Notes: generated by a model not told the origin, from the sequence alone. Positions 37,072 through 47,046 are shown, numbered from the stretch's first letter. The stretch is 64,000 nt of DNA from Novosphingobium sp. AP12 (GCF_000281975.1 NZ_AKKE01000016.1:1-64000); one strand, 5' to 3'. Numbers and translations: made by a program.

Positions 37072-39243
37072 ATGATTGGAAGAAGACAATTCCTGGCTTC
37101 GGCAAGCGTGGCCGGCCTTGTCGGGATCATCGGCGACCCCGTGCTGTCCTCCTCGCGCTGGCCGGTGCCGCCGAAGCCCGCGCGCATCCCGCGGCAGGCT
37201 GGCATCTTCGGTCCAACCCGTCCTGACGAATACCTTTGGCTTCGCACAGAGCACTGGCATGACGTCCTTCGCAATGTCGATGCACTGGAAAGCCCGATCA
37301 GGGCCGTGATCGACGCCGAAAATCGCTATACGGACACCATGCTCGCACCGACGTTGCCGTTGCAGGCTGAATTGCGAGGGCGTGCGGCCCAGATCGAGCC
37401 CGCCGCACCTGCGGCGATAGAGGTCGAAGACGGCGGCTTCCTTTACTACGCTAGACAAGCCGGGGGTGCGCCTTACCCAACTCATCTGCGCCGACCCCTC
37501 GGCGGCGGCGCGGAGCAGGTGGTGCTCGATCCCTCGGCGCTTGCAAACGGTCACGAGTTCTTCGCACTCCACTGGGATAGCCCTTGCCGCAGCCAGGATC
37601 AAAAACTGGTCGGCTGGGCCGAGGATCTTGTTGGATCGGGGCAGTTTCAGGTGCGGGTCCGTGAGATTGCGAGCGGACGCATGTTGGTGACCGACATCGA
37701 TCAGGCCCACGGGAGTTTCTCCTTCGATGCCGCTGGCCACTACCTTTTTTGGGTCGGCCGTAGTACCGAGGGCCGCGCGGATGCCGTATGGCGCCGCAAT
37801 ATGCGCACGGGCGAAGACGTAAAGATCCTGGATCAGCCGGACAGCGGGCTGTTCGTCGGTGTGGAGACCACCGCCTCGGGCGCTTTTGTCATCATCCGGC
37901 TTTCCAACGGCTCCACCAGCGAGAGCTATCTTGTCCCCGCTAGCGATCCTACGGCAACCCCGACCCTGGTCGAGGCGCGGACACCCAACCTGCGCTACAC
38001 CGTAAACCATTGGGACGATCGCCTACTGATCCTCACCGACGCCGATGGCGCTGTTGACATGAAGGTCATGACGGCGCCGGTCGCGGCGCCGGGCCGCGCC
38101 AACTGGCGTGAATTGGTCCCCCATCGGCCCGGTCGCCTGATTGAAGCGCTGCATCCATTCAAGGATCGACTGGTCCGCGTCGAGTGGCGTGAGGCTAATC
38201 CGCAGATCGTGATGATGCAGATCGACGGGAGGGAGCAGGAGCTGACTTTCGACGAGCCAGCCTATGCGCTCGAGGTGCCGCCGGGTCAGGGTTGGGACGC
38301 CTCCGCCCTGGCCTTCGGCTACGAATCGCCGAGACTGCCGCGCCGCGCGCAAAAGCTGGTACTCGCCACGGGCGCCTTGAAGCGGGGAGCCACGCCGGCT
38401 ACGCCGCAGTTCGATCCCTCGCGCTATGTGGTGGAGCGCTTCGCCGTGCCCTCGACCGATGGCGTGACAGTGCCGGTCACGCTGCTCCGATCGCGTGATG
38501 GGGAGCAGGGCCCGCGCCCCTTGTACCTCTATGCCTACGGCTCGTACGGAGATAGCCAGACGCCGACGTTCCAGCCCGCCGACCTCGCCCTCGTCGAGCG
38601 CGGTTGGTGCTTTGCCATCGCCCACGTGCGCGGCGGAGCCGAGCGCGGGAACGGCTGGTGGCAGCAGGTGCTTGCACGCGGCAAGAAGCGCACCTTCGAG
38701 GACTTCATCGCCTGCGCCGATTACCTCGTCGCAAAGGGCTATACGGCACCGCGCCGGATCGTGGCGGAGGGCTTTTCCGCCGGAGGCCTTGTAATCGGGA
38801 CGGCGTTCGTACAGCGGCCCGAGCTGTTCGCCGGGATTATCGGCCGCTCGCCCTTTCTCGATCCCCTGGGCGAGATGGACATCAAGGACCATCCCCTGGG
38901 TGGCACCGCGACGCCGTTCTGGGGCGACCCGCGTGTGCCGGAGGACTACGCCTACATTCTCAGCTATGCGCCTTATGACAACCTGAAGCCCGCCAACTAT
39001 CCTGCGCTGCTCACTCTCGGCAGCTTGGCAGACGACCGGGTCATGTACACCGATCCGCTCAAGTTCGCGGTTCGCGCGCGTGCGCTGACGACGGGCGGCA
39101 ACCCGATCATGACGAGGGTCGCTTCCGTCGGCGGCCATGTCGGACTACCGGGCCCGGCAGCCGATGCCGAGCGGCGGGCGCTCTATCACGCCTTCGCGAT
39201 CTGGGCTGCCGAGGGCAAATGGGGGTCAGTGCCTCAGCGTTGA
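37072..39243 (+). CDS. S9-family prolyl oligopeptidase (oligopeptidase B-like), exported
   Basis: A 723-residue enzyme with a Tat-like signal (IGRRQFLASASVAGLVG). EYLWLRTEHWHDVLRNVDALESPIRAVIDAENRYTD is the OpB-type N terminus; a beta-propeller covers about 80-420; the hydrolase domain has Ser569 in EGFSAGG, Asp654 in LADDRV and His689 in GGHVG. It cleaves short peptides, in this subgroup often after basic residues. The ATG at 37072 begins the signal; an in-frame start 25 codons upstream adds nothing family-like. It is first in a catabolic run with an amidohydrolase and an esterase. Confidence 0.87.
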   Translation: MIGRRQFLASASVAGLVGIIGDPVLSSSRWPVPPKPARIPRQAGIFGPTRPDEYLWLRTEHWHDVLRNVDALESPIRAVIDAENRYTDTMLAPTLPLQAELRGRAAQIEPAAPAAIEVEDGGFLYYARQAGGAPYPTHLRRPLGGGAEQVVLDPSALANGHEFFALHWDSPCRSQDQKLVGWAEDLVGSGQFQVRVREIASGRMLVTDIDQAHGSFSFDAAGHYLFWVGRSTEGRADAVWRRNMRTGEDVKILDQPDSGLFVGVETTASGAFVIIRLSNGSTSESYLVPASDPTATPTLVEARTPNLRYTVNHWDDRLLILTDADGAVDMKVMTAPVAAPGRANWRELVPHRPGRLIEALHPFKDRLVRVEWREANPQIVMMQIDGREQELTFDEPAYALEVPPGQGWDASALAFGYESPRLPRRAQKLVLATGALKRGATPATPQFDPSRYVVERFAVPSTDGVTVPVTLLRSRDGEQGPRPLYLYAYGSYGDSQTPTFQPADLALVERGWCFAIAHVRGGAERGNGWWQQVLARGKKRTFEDFIACADYLVAKGYTAPRRIVAEGFSAGGLVIGTAFVQRPELFAGIIGRSPFLDPLGEMDIKDHPLGGTATPFWGDPRVPEDYAYILSYAPYDNLKPANYPALLTLGSLADDRVMYTDPLKFAVRARALTTGGNPIMTRVASVGGHVGLPGPAADAERRALYHAFAIWAAEGKWGSVPQR

Positions 39244-39316
39244 CGCGTTGGACGATGCGCATGGGCCGACGCGCATGCGGATATGGGCGAGATATCATGA
39301 TGTTAAGGGAGGAACG

Positions 39317-40657
39317 ATGACATTGCACCTGAGCCGCCGCAGCGCCGTGGGGGCGCTGCTGGTGCTGCCGCTGCTGGGCGCCGCTTCTCCCGCCCCGTCG
39401 GTGATCGTCATCCGCAACATCTGGCTGTTCGACGGCACGGGGAGCGCTCGCCAGCGGCGCAACGTGCGGATCGTCGGCGAACGCATCGACGCGATTTCGA
39501 GCGGGGACATCCCGGTCCCTGCCGGCGCCACGGTGATCGATGGGGCCGGCCAGACACTGATGCCCGGGCTTACCGACGCGCACTGGCACATGGCGGCGGT
39601 CAAGGGCGTGCCGTGGATGGGGCCGCAGGATCCCGTCTCCGTCGCGCTCGTCTTCAAGGACGCGCAGCAGCAATTGATGCGCGGCTTCACCACCGTGCGC
39701 GACACCGCCGGGTCGATTTTCGGTATCCGCGACGCGATCGACCAGGGCATCATGCCTGGGCCTCGGTGCTACCCCAGCGGTGCCGCGATCTCGCAAACCT
39801 CCGGGCATGCCGATTTCGATCCGGTCGACGAACTGCCGCCGACGCTGGGCGGCGCGCCGTCGCATTACCGGCGCGAGGGCATGACGATCGTGGCGAACGG
39901 GGTGCCCGAAGTCCTAGCCGCCGCGCGCCAGCAGCTTAAGCGGGGCGCCGCGCAGATCAAGATCATGGCCGGCGGCGGCGTCACCTCCGACCACGATCCG
40001 ATCGACACCCTCCAGTTCACACCCGACGAGTTGCGGGCGATCGTACAGGCCGCATCGGATTGGGGAACCTACGCGTGCGCCCACGTCTACACCGCGGCCG
40101 GGGTGCGCCGGTGCCTCGAGGCGGGCGTTCGCTCCATCGAGCACGGGCACCTGATCGACGACGCCACGGCTGCGCTGATGGCCGAAAAGGGCGCATGGCT
40201 GTCCACCCAGCCGTTCGAGGCGGGCGACAATGTCCTTACCGCGGAGCAACTGGTGAAGGCCGCCGAATCGCTGGGTGATGGTGGCTGGCAGTCGAGTGTG
40301 CGACTGGCCAAAAAGCATGGGGTCAAGATCGCGTTCGGCACCGACCTGTTCTCGCGCACCGCGACCTCTCGCACCGAGAACGCCATGTTGCCCAGGCTCG
40401 GCACGCTGTTTCCCAACGCCGAAGTGCTGCGCATCGCGACTTCGGGGAACTGTGAACTGTTCGCGCAGAGCGGCAAGCGCAACCCCTACCGCGCCGCGCC
40501 GCTGGGCGTGGTCCGGGAAGGGGCCTGGGCCGATCTGCTGCTGGTCCGGGGCAATCCGCTCGACGACCTGACGCTGTTCGAAGACCACGAACGCAACCTT
40601 CTGACCATCATCAAAGGCGGCGTGATCCACAAGAACCTCATTCCAGCCAACGTATAG
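39317..40657 (+). CDS. Exported metal-dependent amidohydrolase (M38 / imidazolonepropionase-like)
   Basis: A 446-residue enzyme with a signal (SRRSAVGALLVLPLLGAASPA). The binuclear-metal ligands are all visible: His89 and His91 (HWH), Lys215 in KIKIMAGGG (carbamylated), His256 (AHVYT), His276/His278 (EHGH) and Asp343 (FGTDLF). This pattern fits the Xaa-Pro/Xaa-Arg dipeptidase-like M38 enzymes. GGGAGGA precedes the ATG at 39317. It lies 73 bases after the peptidase and 16 before the esterase, so a shared operon for peptide or N-acyl amide breakdown is likely. Confidence 0.85.
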   Translation: MTLHLSRRSAVGALLVLPLLGAASPAPSVIVIRNIWLFDGTGSARQRRNVRIVGERIDAISSGDIPVPAGATVIDGAGQTLMPGLTDAHWHMAAVKGVPWMGPQDPVSVALVFKDAQQQLMRGFTTVRDTAGSIFGIRDAIDQGIMPGPRCYPSGAAISQTSGHADFDPVDELPPTLGGAPSHYRREGMTIVANGVPEVLAAARQQLKRGAAQIKIMAGGGVTSDHDPIDTLQFTPDELRAIVQAASDWGTYACAHVYTAAGVRRCLEAGVRSIEHGHLIDDATAALMAEKGAWLSTQPFEAGDNVLTAEQLVKAAESLGDGGWQSSVRLAKKHGVKIAFGTDLFSRTATSRTENAMLPRLGTLFPNAEVLRIATSGNCELFAQSGKRNPYRAAPLGVVREGAWADLLLVRGNPLDDLTLFEDHERNLLTIIKGGVIHKNLIPANV

Positions 40658-40673
40658 GCGAAAGGGAACACCG

Positions 40674-41573
40674 ATGTACCGAAGGGCAATCGCGCTTCCT
40701 TTGCTGGCGGGCGTCGCCATGGCCGGCGGCGGCGCGGCGGCGTTCGCCGCCGAAGCGCCGCCGCCGGCCGCAGCCTATGCCATGCCGGACACAGAAGTCT
40801 TCGACCTGACCGCCGCCGATGACGGCCAGGTCTATCGCATTTTCATTTCGAAACCTTCGCAGGCGGCACCTCCCGGAGGATTCCCAGTGCTCTACGTGCT
40901 GGATGCCAACGCGCTCTTTCCCGGCTTCGCGGGAGAGCGGCGCGTCGAGGAATTCGGGAAGATGGCGAGCGGCGCGACGATCGTCGTGGGCGTCGGCTAT
41001 CCCACCGAACAGGCGTACGACATGCAGCGCCGGCTCTACGACCTCACCCCCGCCTGGCCAGCCGCGATGCCGTCTTCGACGGCGGCTTTCGCAAGCCTGC
41101 GCGCAGGTGGCAGTCAACACTTCGCGCGGTTCCTGACGGGACAGCTGCGCGAGGAGATCGCGAAGCGCTACGCCGTGGCGGCGGGGCGGCAATCGCTGTT
41201 CGGGCATTCGCTGGGCGGCCTCTTCGCGCTGCATGTATTCTACAGCCAGCCCACTGTCTTCGAAGCGGTCATCGCGGCCAGCCCGTCCCAATGGTGGAAC
41301 GACCAGGACATCCTGGCCGAGGAGCGTGTCTTCACCGCCCGGCTGACGGCGGGGAAGATAGCCGCCCCGGTCGGTCGCCTGATGTTGCTGACCGGAGAAC
41401 GCGACGACACGGCCTCGATCACCTGGGATGCGCAGGCCCTTTTCAAACGGCTGGAGCCGCTCTCGGCCTACGGTCTGCGCACCAGCTTCACCAAGCTCGA
41501 AGGCGAGCAGCACCTGACCGTACCCTACCGCTCGATGACTCAGGTCATGCGGTTCGTGGCAGGGCTGCCGTGA
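40674..41573 (+). CDS. Exported esterase of the IroE/Fes-like alpha/beta hydrolase type
   Basis: A 299-residue protein with an Ala-rich signal (cleavage near residue 26). The nucleophile is Ser179 in FGHSLGG; PSQWWNDQDIL and the late GEQHLTVPY (His) match the enterobactin-esterase/IroE group, which hydrolyses ester bonds in siderophores and related molecules. It is the last gene of the peptidase/amidohydrolase run and converges on the TonB-dependent receptor across a strong terminator. Confidence 0.8.
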   Translation: MYRRAIALPLLAGVAMAGGGAAAFAAEAPPPAAAYAMPDTEVFDLTAADDGQVYRIFISKPSQAAPPGGFPVLYVLDANALFPGFAGERRVEEFGKMASGATIVVGVGYPTEQAYDMQRRLYDLTPAWPAAMPSSTAAFASLRAGGSQHFARFLTGQLREEIAKRYAVAAGRQSLFGHSLGGLFALHVFYSQPTVFEAVIAASPSQWWNDQDILAEERVFTARLTAGKIAAPVGRLMLLTGERDDTASITWDAQALFKRLEPLSAYGLRTSFTKLEGEQHLTVPYRSMTQVMRFVAGLP

Positions 41574-41629
41574 ATAGCATTGGCCATCAGAACCTTGGGC
41601 CGAATTCGGAGCCGTCGTACGGGAGAGAA

Positions 41630-41672
41630 GCGATGAGCGGCTGGCTTGCGGATCAAGCCAGCCGCTCATCGC
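41630..41672. terminator. Bidirectional terminator: perfect 18-base stem
   Basis: gcgatgagcggctggctt (41630-41647), loop gcggatc, then the exact reverse complement (41655-41672). It lies between the converging esterase and receptor genes. No long T run follows on either side, so termination may depend on the stem itself or on Rho. Confidence 0.75.
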
Positions 41673-41685
41673 CACCGGGTTCCGA

Positions 41686-43857
41686 TCAGCGCAGCGACCA
41701 ATTGGCCTGAACGCCGAAGGTGCGCGGGCGGACGTAGAACTGCGTCTGCCCGTTGAGATCGCTGCCGTAACCGAAGGTCACGGCCCGCTTGTCGCCGATG
41801 TTGTTGACGAAGGCGGTGAGGGTCAGGCCCTGCAGGCTCACCGAGGCGCGCGCGTCGAAGATGTTGTACGCGGGGAACGTCGTGTCGTCGTTGAGGTAGC
41901 CCGGCGAGGCCGAGACGTAGCGGTGCATCAGAATGACGGTGGGCTCCATGTCACCGCCGAAGTTGTAGCTGGCAGTGTTCGAAAGACGCCACTTCGCCGA
42001 CGACGGCAGGCGCTTGCCCGAGGGGATCACGCCGCTCGCCGTGTCGATCTCGTCGATGATCTTGGCGTCGAGGTAGGTGCCGTTGAACGCATAGCTGAAG
42101 CCGCCCAGGTTGACCGCAAGGCTGGCCTCGACGCCCTTGATTCGGGCCTTGCCCGCGTTGGCACCGTAGGTGAAGTCGTCCGGGCGGGTGAGGCGGACCT
42201 GGATGTCCTTCCAGTCGATCTGGAAGGCGGTCAGATCGAGCAGCACCTTGCGGTCGACGAGCGAGAGGCGGGTACCGACCTCGTAGTTCCACAAGGAGTC
42301 CGAGGTCGTGCCGGCCGGGGTGTCGAATCCGGCGAGCGGGATAAGGCCGAGGTTCGGCGACCCGAAGCGGTAGCCCTTGGAGGCGAGGGCATAAAACATC
42401 ATGTCGGGCGACACTTCGTACTTGATGGAAGCCTTGGGGGTAAAGCCGCTGTCCTTGAGCTTGTAGCCAGGGACCACGTTTCCGGCGGGATAGAAGTATC
42501 CGTACTGCTCGACACGGCGCTTCTGTTCGTTGCGGAACAGGCGGCCGCCGCCAGTGATCGTCACGCTACCGAGATGGAGATTAGCTTCGCCGAAAGCAGC
42601 AGTTTCCAACGCCTTGGTATCACCAAGGCCGAAATAATATTCGTCGGGGCCAGTCAGGAACGCGGGATCGAGCACGGCGCCGACACCCGGCGAGGTGAGG
42701 TGCTCTTCGAACGTCTTGGCGGTGTCGATATAGGTCGCGCCGACGAGCCAGTCGAAGGTCTTGCCCTCCGGCGAAGCGATGCGTGCCTCGACGGAGTAGG
42801 TGTCGCTCTTGCCAGCCTGGAGAAACGAGTGAATCTTGCCCGGATTGATGAACTCGTAATAAGGCGTGTAGTCGAACTTGAGGTCGCCGGTCTTGCGGTT
42901 GTAAGCGCCGATCATCGTGAAGTTGTAGCCGGAGAAGTCGTGGTCGAGGCGCAGCGAGTGGATCTGCGTGGAGTACTTCTCGGTCGGCTCGAACGCCGAG
43001 GAGCGTGCCAGTTCGCCGACGTCGAGCTGGGCGTAGGAATTGTCGTCGGCCTTGGTGCGGTAGTAGAGCCCCAGGTACGTCAGCTTGGTATCCGCGTCCG
43101 GAGTCCACACGATCGAGCCGCGTAGGCCCAGATTGTGGATGTCGTTGGCGCCGTTGACGCCGGTGCCGACGTTGTCGATGTAGCCGGCATCGACGCGCTG
43201 CGTCACTGTGACGCGCGCGGCCAGCTTGTCGCTGATGATCGGCACGTTGACCATCGCCTTGGCGCGGTAGCTCAGCTCGCCGCTGGCATTCTTGGTGGAG
43301 GACAGCCCGGTCTCGGCGGCTGCGTCGAAGGCGGAGGCGTCGGCCATGTTGGCGACGTAGTTGATCGCGCCGCCCAGCGAGGCCGAGCCGAACAGCGAAC
43401 CCTGCGGTCCGCGCAGCACTTCCACGCGAGCGACGTCGAAGGCGTCGATGTCGGGCACCACGATCGCGTAGCCCGGCTCGGTTAGCGCGATTTCGTTGAT
43501 GAAGTACCCGGTCGTGCCCTGGCCCTGGTCGAGACCGGCAGTGGTGCCGACGCCGCGGATGACGGCGGTGGAGTTCTGCGGCGGGCCTTCGTTGAAGGCG
43601 ACGCCCGGGGTGCGGGTCAGGTAGTCCTTGAACTCCTGCGCACCGATCTGCTGCAGTTCGTCGCCGGTCATGGCAGTGACGCCGCCGGCGATCTCGCGCA
43701 GCTTCTCGTTGCGCTTGGTGGCGGTGACGATGATGTCGCCGTTGTCAGCGACGGTGTTCTGGCTGGGGCGCTCCTGCGCGGTGGCGGGCGTGACCGTTGC
43801 GAGCGATACGGCAAGGGCCGCGGCCGAACCAGCGAGTCCATAACGAGAAGTCATCAT
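41686..43857 (-). CDS. TonB-dependent outer-membrane receptor
   Basis: A 723-residue receptor with a signal (cleavage after TPATAQ, about residue 28). A TonB-box-like DIIVTATKRNEKL is followed by a plug domain (YLTRTPGVAF, VRVEVLRGPQGSLFGSASLGGAINY) and a barrel. It resembles the sphingomonad receptors that import plant or aromatic oligomers more than ferric siderophore receptors. The last residues are NWSLR: the usual terminal aromatic is missing, which may weaken BAM recognition. It is divergent from the YtcJ-like amidohydrolase and close to three other hydrolases, so it probably imports their substrate. Confidence 0.88.
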   Translation of the reverse strand: MMTSRYGLAGSAAALAVSLATVTPATAQERPSQNTVADNGDIIVTATKRNEKLREIAGGVTAMTGDELQQIGAQEFKDYLTRTPGVAFNEGPPQNSTAVIRGVGTTAGLDQGQGTTGYFINEIALTEPGYAIVVPDIDAFDVARVEVLRGPQGSLFGSASLGGAINYVANMADASAFDAAAETGLSSTKNASGELSYRAKAMVNVPIISDKLAARVTVTQRVDAGYIDNVGTGVNGANDIHNLGLRGSIVWTPDADTKLTYLGLYYRTKADDNSYAQLDVGELARSSAFEPTEKYSTQIHSLRLDHDFSGYNFTMIGAYNRKTGDLKFDYTPYYEFINPGKIHSFLQAGKSDTYSVEARIASPEGKTFDWLVGATYIDTAKTFEEHLTSPGVGAVLDPAFLTGPDEYYFGLGDTKALETAAFGEANLHLGSVTITGGGRLFRNEQKRRVEQYGYFYPAGNVVPGYKLKDSGFTPKASIKYEVSPDMMFYALASKGYRFGSPNLGLIPLAGFDTPAGTTSDSLWNYEVGTRLSLVDRKVLLDLTAFQIDWKDIQVRLTRPDDFTYGANAGKARIKGVEASLAVNLGGFSYAFNGTYLDAKIIDEIDTASGVIPSGKRLPSSAKWRLSNTASYNFGGDMEPTVILMHRYVSASPGYLNDDTTFPAYNIFDARASVSLQGLTLTAFVNNIGDKRAVTFGYGSDLNGQTQFYVRPRTFGVQANWSLR

Positions 43858-44157
43858 AAATCAGTCCCTCATATCGATCTGAACCTTGCGCCATCCCCAG
43901 GCGCAGATTCCTTGTTGCCACCATCCGACGCGTTATGCCGTTCCCTCGAACCCTCTTGCGGAGTTCGGCGGGTCTTGCGAACTCAAGCTCACCTGTTGGG
44001 CGGTCCGCTTAAACATCCAAGATAGCGAAGGTGAGGGGGCCAAGCGCGATGCGGTGATTCTACGGGTTTGGACCCTTTGCCCGGCTCGATATTGGATGTT
44101 GGCGGGCCCGGATCGCCGCGCGATGTAGTCCGATCGCATTGAATTAAGGAAAGAGCC
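43858..44157. promoter_or_regulatory. Divergent promoter region, receptor / YtcJ-like amidohydrolase
   Basis: 300 bases with no gene that must hold both promoters. I did not find a clean operator palindrome or a GntR-type box. Confidence 0.5.
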
Positions 44158-45834
44158 ATGTTCGACCGTCGCCAGTTCATGGGCCAGACCCTGCTATCGG
44201 GCGCCGCGCTGGCGTTTGCCGGGCGAGCCTTCGCCTCCGAGACGCCGCTCGATTGCGCCATCGTGGGCGGCAGCATCTGGACCGGGGCGCCGGGCGGGCG
44301 GGCCGACGCGATCGGCATCGTCGGCGACCGCATCGCCGCGGTGGGCTCGGACGCGGTCAAGGCGCGCATGGCGGCCTCGACGCGCGTGGTGGACCTCAAG
44401 GGCGCCTTCGCGATGCCCGCCTTCACCGACAACCACACCCACTTCCTGATGGGTTCGGTGGCGCTGCCGCGTCCCGACCTGCTCGAGGTCAAGAGCCGCG
44501 CCGAGTTCGTCGCCCGGATCGCGGCGGCGGTAAAGGCGCAGCCCGACCGCTGGCTGCTGGGCGGACCATGGGACGAGCAGCGCTTCGGCGGCCAGCTCCC
44601 CACCCGCGAATGGATCGACGCGGTATCACCGAATACCCCCGTGGCGCTGCCACGCACCGACCTGCATAGCTATTTCTGCAACTCGCTTGCGCTCAAGCTG
44701 GCGGGGATCACCCGCGACACCCCCGATCCCGCCGGCGGCGTCATCGTGCGCGACGCCCGCGGCGAGCCCACCGGCGTGGTCAAGGACAACGCCAAGACGC
44801 TGATCGACCGCGTCGTCCCGCCGCTCACCCATGCCCAGCAGGAAGCGGCGCTGAGGGACGGCATCGCTCACGGCCTCCGGAACGGCTTCGCGCAGGTCCA
44901 CGTGCCCGACCCGTTCGACTGGGACTGCTTCGACACCGTGCGCCGGCTGCGCGCCAAGGGCGAGACCGACATGCGGTTCTACAACTTCGTGCCGCTGCGC
45001 GACTGGGAGAAGATGGCGGCGCTGGTGCGCGAAGAGGGTCGCGGCGACGACTGGGTGCGCTGGGGCGCGTGCAAGGCGCTAGTCGACGGGTCGCTCGGCG
45101 CGCGCACCGCGCTGTTCCGTGAACCCTACACCGACGATCCGCATACGCGCGGGGTCCGGGTCATGCCGCTCGATGAACTGCGCGAGAAAGTGATCGCCGC
45201 CGACCGCGTGGGTCTCCACGTCACCGTGCATGCCATCGGCGACGAGGCCAACGACGACATCCTCGACGTTTATGCCGAGGCGGTGAAGCTGAACGGGCAA
45301 CGCGACCGCCGTTTCCGCATCGAGCACGCGCAGCACGTCCGCCCCGCCACGATCCCGCGCTTCGCACAGCAGAAGGTGATCGCCTCGGTCCAGCCCTATC
45401 ACGCGATCGACGACGGGCGCTGGGCGGTGAAGCGGATCGGTGAGAAGCGGCTGAACGGCACTTACGCCTTCGCTTCGCTGATGAAGAGCGGCGCGACGGT
45501 GACTTTCGGCTCGGACTGGCCGGTCGCTCCGCTCAGCGCGATGGAGGGCATCTACGCCGCCGTCATGCGCGAGACGATCGACGGCGCCAATCCCACCGGC
45601 TGGCTGCCCGACCAGAAATTGACGGTAGAGCAGTCGCTCGTCGCCTACACCGTTAACAACGCCTTCGCCGGGTTCCAGGACGACCGGGCGGGGCGGATCG
45701 CGCCTGGTTTCCTTGCCGATATCGTCGTGCTCGACCGCGATCCCACCCGGATTGCTCCCGAGGCGCTACCCCAAACCCAGGTTCTGCGAACGTTCGTGGG
45801 CGGTCGCGAGCGTTATACAGGAGCTTCAGCATGA
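44158..45834 (+). CDS. YtcJ-like exported amidohydrolase
   Basis: A 558-residue enzyme with a Tat-like signal (FDRRQFMGQTLLSGAALAFAG). The metal site begins with His93 and His95 in DNHTHF; CKALVDGSLG carries the equivalent of the bridging lysine; VHAIGDEAND, RIEHAQH and FGSDWPV supply the remaining His and Asp ligands. YtcJ-family proteins hydrolyse amides or ring C-N bonds, mostly of unknown substrates. Its stop overlaps the PaiB-like gene by four bases. Confidence 0.85.
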   Translation: MFDRRQFMGQTLLSGAALAFAGRAFASETPLDCAIVGGSIWTGAPGGRADAIGIVGDRIAAVGSDAVKARMAASTRVVDLKGAFAMPAFTDNHTHFLMGSVALPRPDLLEVKSRAEFVARIAAAVKAQPDRWLLGGPWDEQRFGGQLPTREWIDAVSPNTPVALPRTDLHSYFCNSLALKLAGITRDTPDPAGGVIVRDARGEPTGVVKDNAKTLIDRVVPPLTHAQQEAALRDGIAHGLRNGFAQVHVPDPFDWDCFDTVRRLRAKGETDMRFYNFVPLRDWEKMAALVREEGRGDDWVRWGACKALVDGSLGARTALFREPYTDDPHTRGVRVMPLDELREKVIAADRVGLHVTVHAIGDEANDDILDVYAEAVKLNGQRDRRFRIEHAQHVRPATIPRFAQQKVIASVQPYHAIDDGRWAVKRIGEKRLNGTYAFASLMKSGATVTFGSDWPVAPLSAMEGIYAAVMRETIDGANPTGWLPDQKLTVEQSLVAYTVNNAFAGFQDDRAGRIAPGFLADIVVLDRDPTRIAPEALPQTQVLRTFVGGRERYTGASA

Positions 45835-46418
45835 GCCTTTTTGCGCCGCGCGGGCCGGCCGACATCGCCGCACTGATCGGCGAGCATCCGTTGGCGTGGG
45901 TGGTGTCGGGCCTACCCGGTTTCCTCGCAACGCCGCTGCCGCTGATTGCCGAAGTCAGCGAGGACGGCTCGGTTGTCGCGCTGGTCGGTCATTTCTCGCT
46001 CCGCAATCCACAAGTGGCAGCCCTCCGGGCGGCGCCTCACGCACTGATTTTGTTTCAGGGGGCGCAAGGCTACATTTCGCCTGGCCTCGTCACCCAGCCG
46101 CAATGGGCACCGACCTGGAACTATGCGGTCGTCCGTTTCCAGGTGGAGATCGTCTTCGCGCCAGAGGACAATACCGAGGCGCTCGACCGCCTGATAGCGC
46201 ACGTTGAGCAAGACAGCCCTAGCCGCTGGACCACAGCGCAGATGTGCGAACGTTACGAGCCGATGCTGCAGCAAATCGTCGCTTTTCGAGCTTCAGTGCT
46301 CGCCTGCGACGCGACCTTCAAATTAGGTCAGGACGAACGACCCGAGACCTTTGCGCAGATACTGGGGGGCCATTCCGATGCGGCCTTGGTCGAGGCCATG
46401 GAAAGGGCGCGGGTTTAG
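45831..46418 (+). CDS. PaiB-like FMN-binding protein
   Basis: A 195-residue protein of the split-barrel FMN-binding fold. LIGEHPLAWVVSG, TPLPLIAE and GHFSLRNPQ near the N terminus and TWNYAVVRFQVEI in the middle are the PaiB signatures. PaiB proteins are described as negative regulators, but the fold also occurs in flavin reductases and heme-binding enzymes. Translational coupling to the YtcJ-like gene suggests a shared pathway step or a local control role. Confidence 0.8.
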   Translation: MSLFAPRGPADIAALIGEHPLAWVVSGLPGFLATPLPLIAEVSEDGSVVALVGHFSLRNPQVAALRAAPHALILFQGAQGYISPGLVTQPQWAPTWNYAVVRFQVEIVFAPEDNTEALDRLIAHVEQDSPSRWTTAQMCERYEPMLQQIVAFRASVLACDATFKLGQDERPETFAQILGGHSDAALVEAMERARV

Positions 46419-46984
46419 TGGAATCCCGATCGGCCGCGAAAGGTCGCAACGGCTAGGGGGAAGGTCAGCAGGGTAGCCGCCGGGAATCGGAACTAAGCGT
46501 TTAACCCGCTGATCTGATCGGTCTGCTCGGCCCAGACTCGCCGCGTTGGGGCTATAAAGCGGAGCCAAGGCCTCAGGTTCGACCCTTGGCAGGGGGAGTA
46601 GAGCGGTCACGTAGGTCTTGGCGAGCGACCGCCTACAAATGTTTGCTACCCATGGGACGGCCGTTCGATCAGAACCACTGATCGGCGGCGAAGCGCTCAT
46701 CTCCCGGGTCGAGGTTCGGAACTCTTACCTCGCCTTCTATGCTGACCGGCCCGACGCGATGAACGCAGCGAACGTCGCCAAGGACGTATTCGCAAAGCGC
46801 GCGGTTTGACCCTTCACGTGCAGGACAGGATTGAAAAACGCGCCAGCATAAGGGGACCGGCCATCTTGATCCACTCCTTGCGGGCGGTGCTTGCAACTGA
46901 CCCGTCGCCCGCGCCCTTACCTGTCATGATATCGAATGTACCGCAGGAACGTCCTGTCGCTCGTGGCGGCGGCGCCCTTTGAGA

Positions 46985-47046
46985 GATGAACGAAGGGCCG
47001 ATCCGGGCAGCCCATTCGGGCTCGGGAACAACCGGATTAAGGGTGG
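46985..47046 (+). repeat. Dispersed repeat, copy B (diverged)
   Basis: Reads gatgaacgaagggccgatcc, then gggcagcccat, then ctcgggaacaaccgga. Same order of blocks and orientation as copies A and C, with two small length differences. Confidence 0.6.

Noticed and set aside
36823..38010. A minus-strand open frame of about 395 codons over the peptidase N terminus
   Set aside because: No domain and no ribosome site; the plus strand encodes a complete S9 peptidase there.
37072..41573. Lasso-peptide type locus (S9 isopeptidase with TonB receptor and GntR)
   Set aside because: The peptidase N terminus is oligopeptidase B-like, and no precursor, B or C maturation genes are present.
46555..46600. Possible tRNA, because of ggttcga in a hairpin
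   Set aside because: The hairpin is a simple 7-base stem; no acceptor, D or anticodon arms can be drawn around it.
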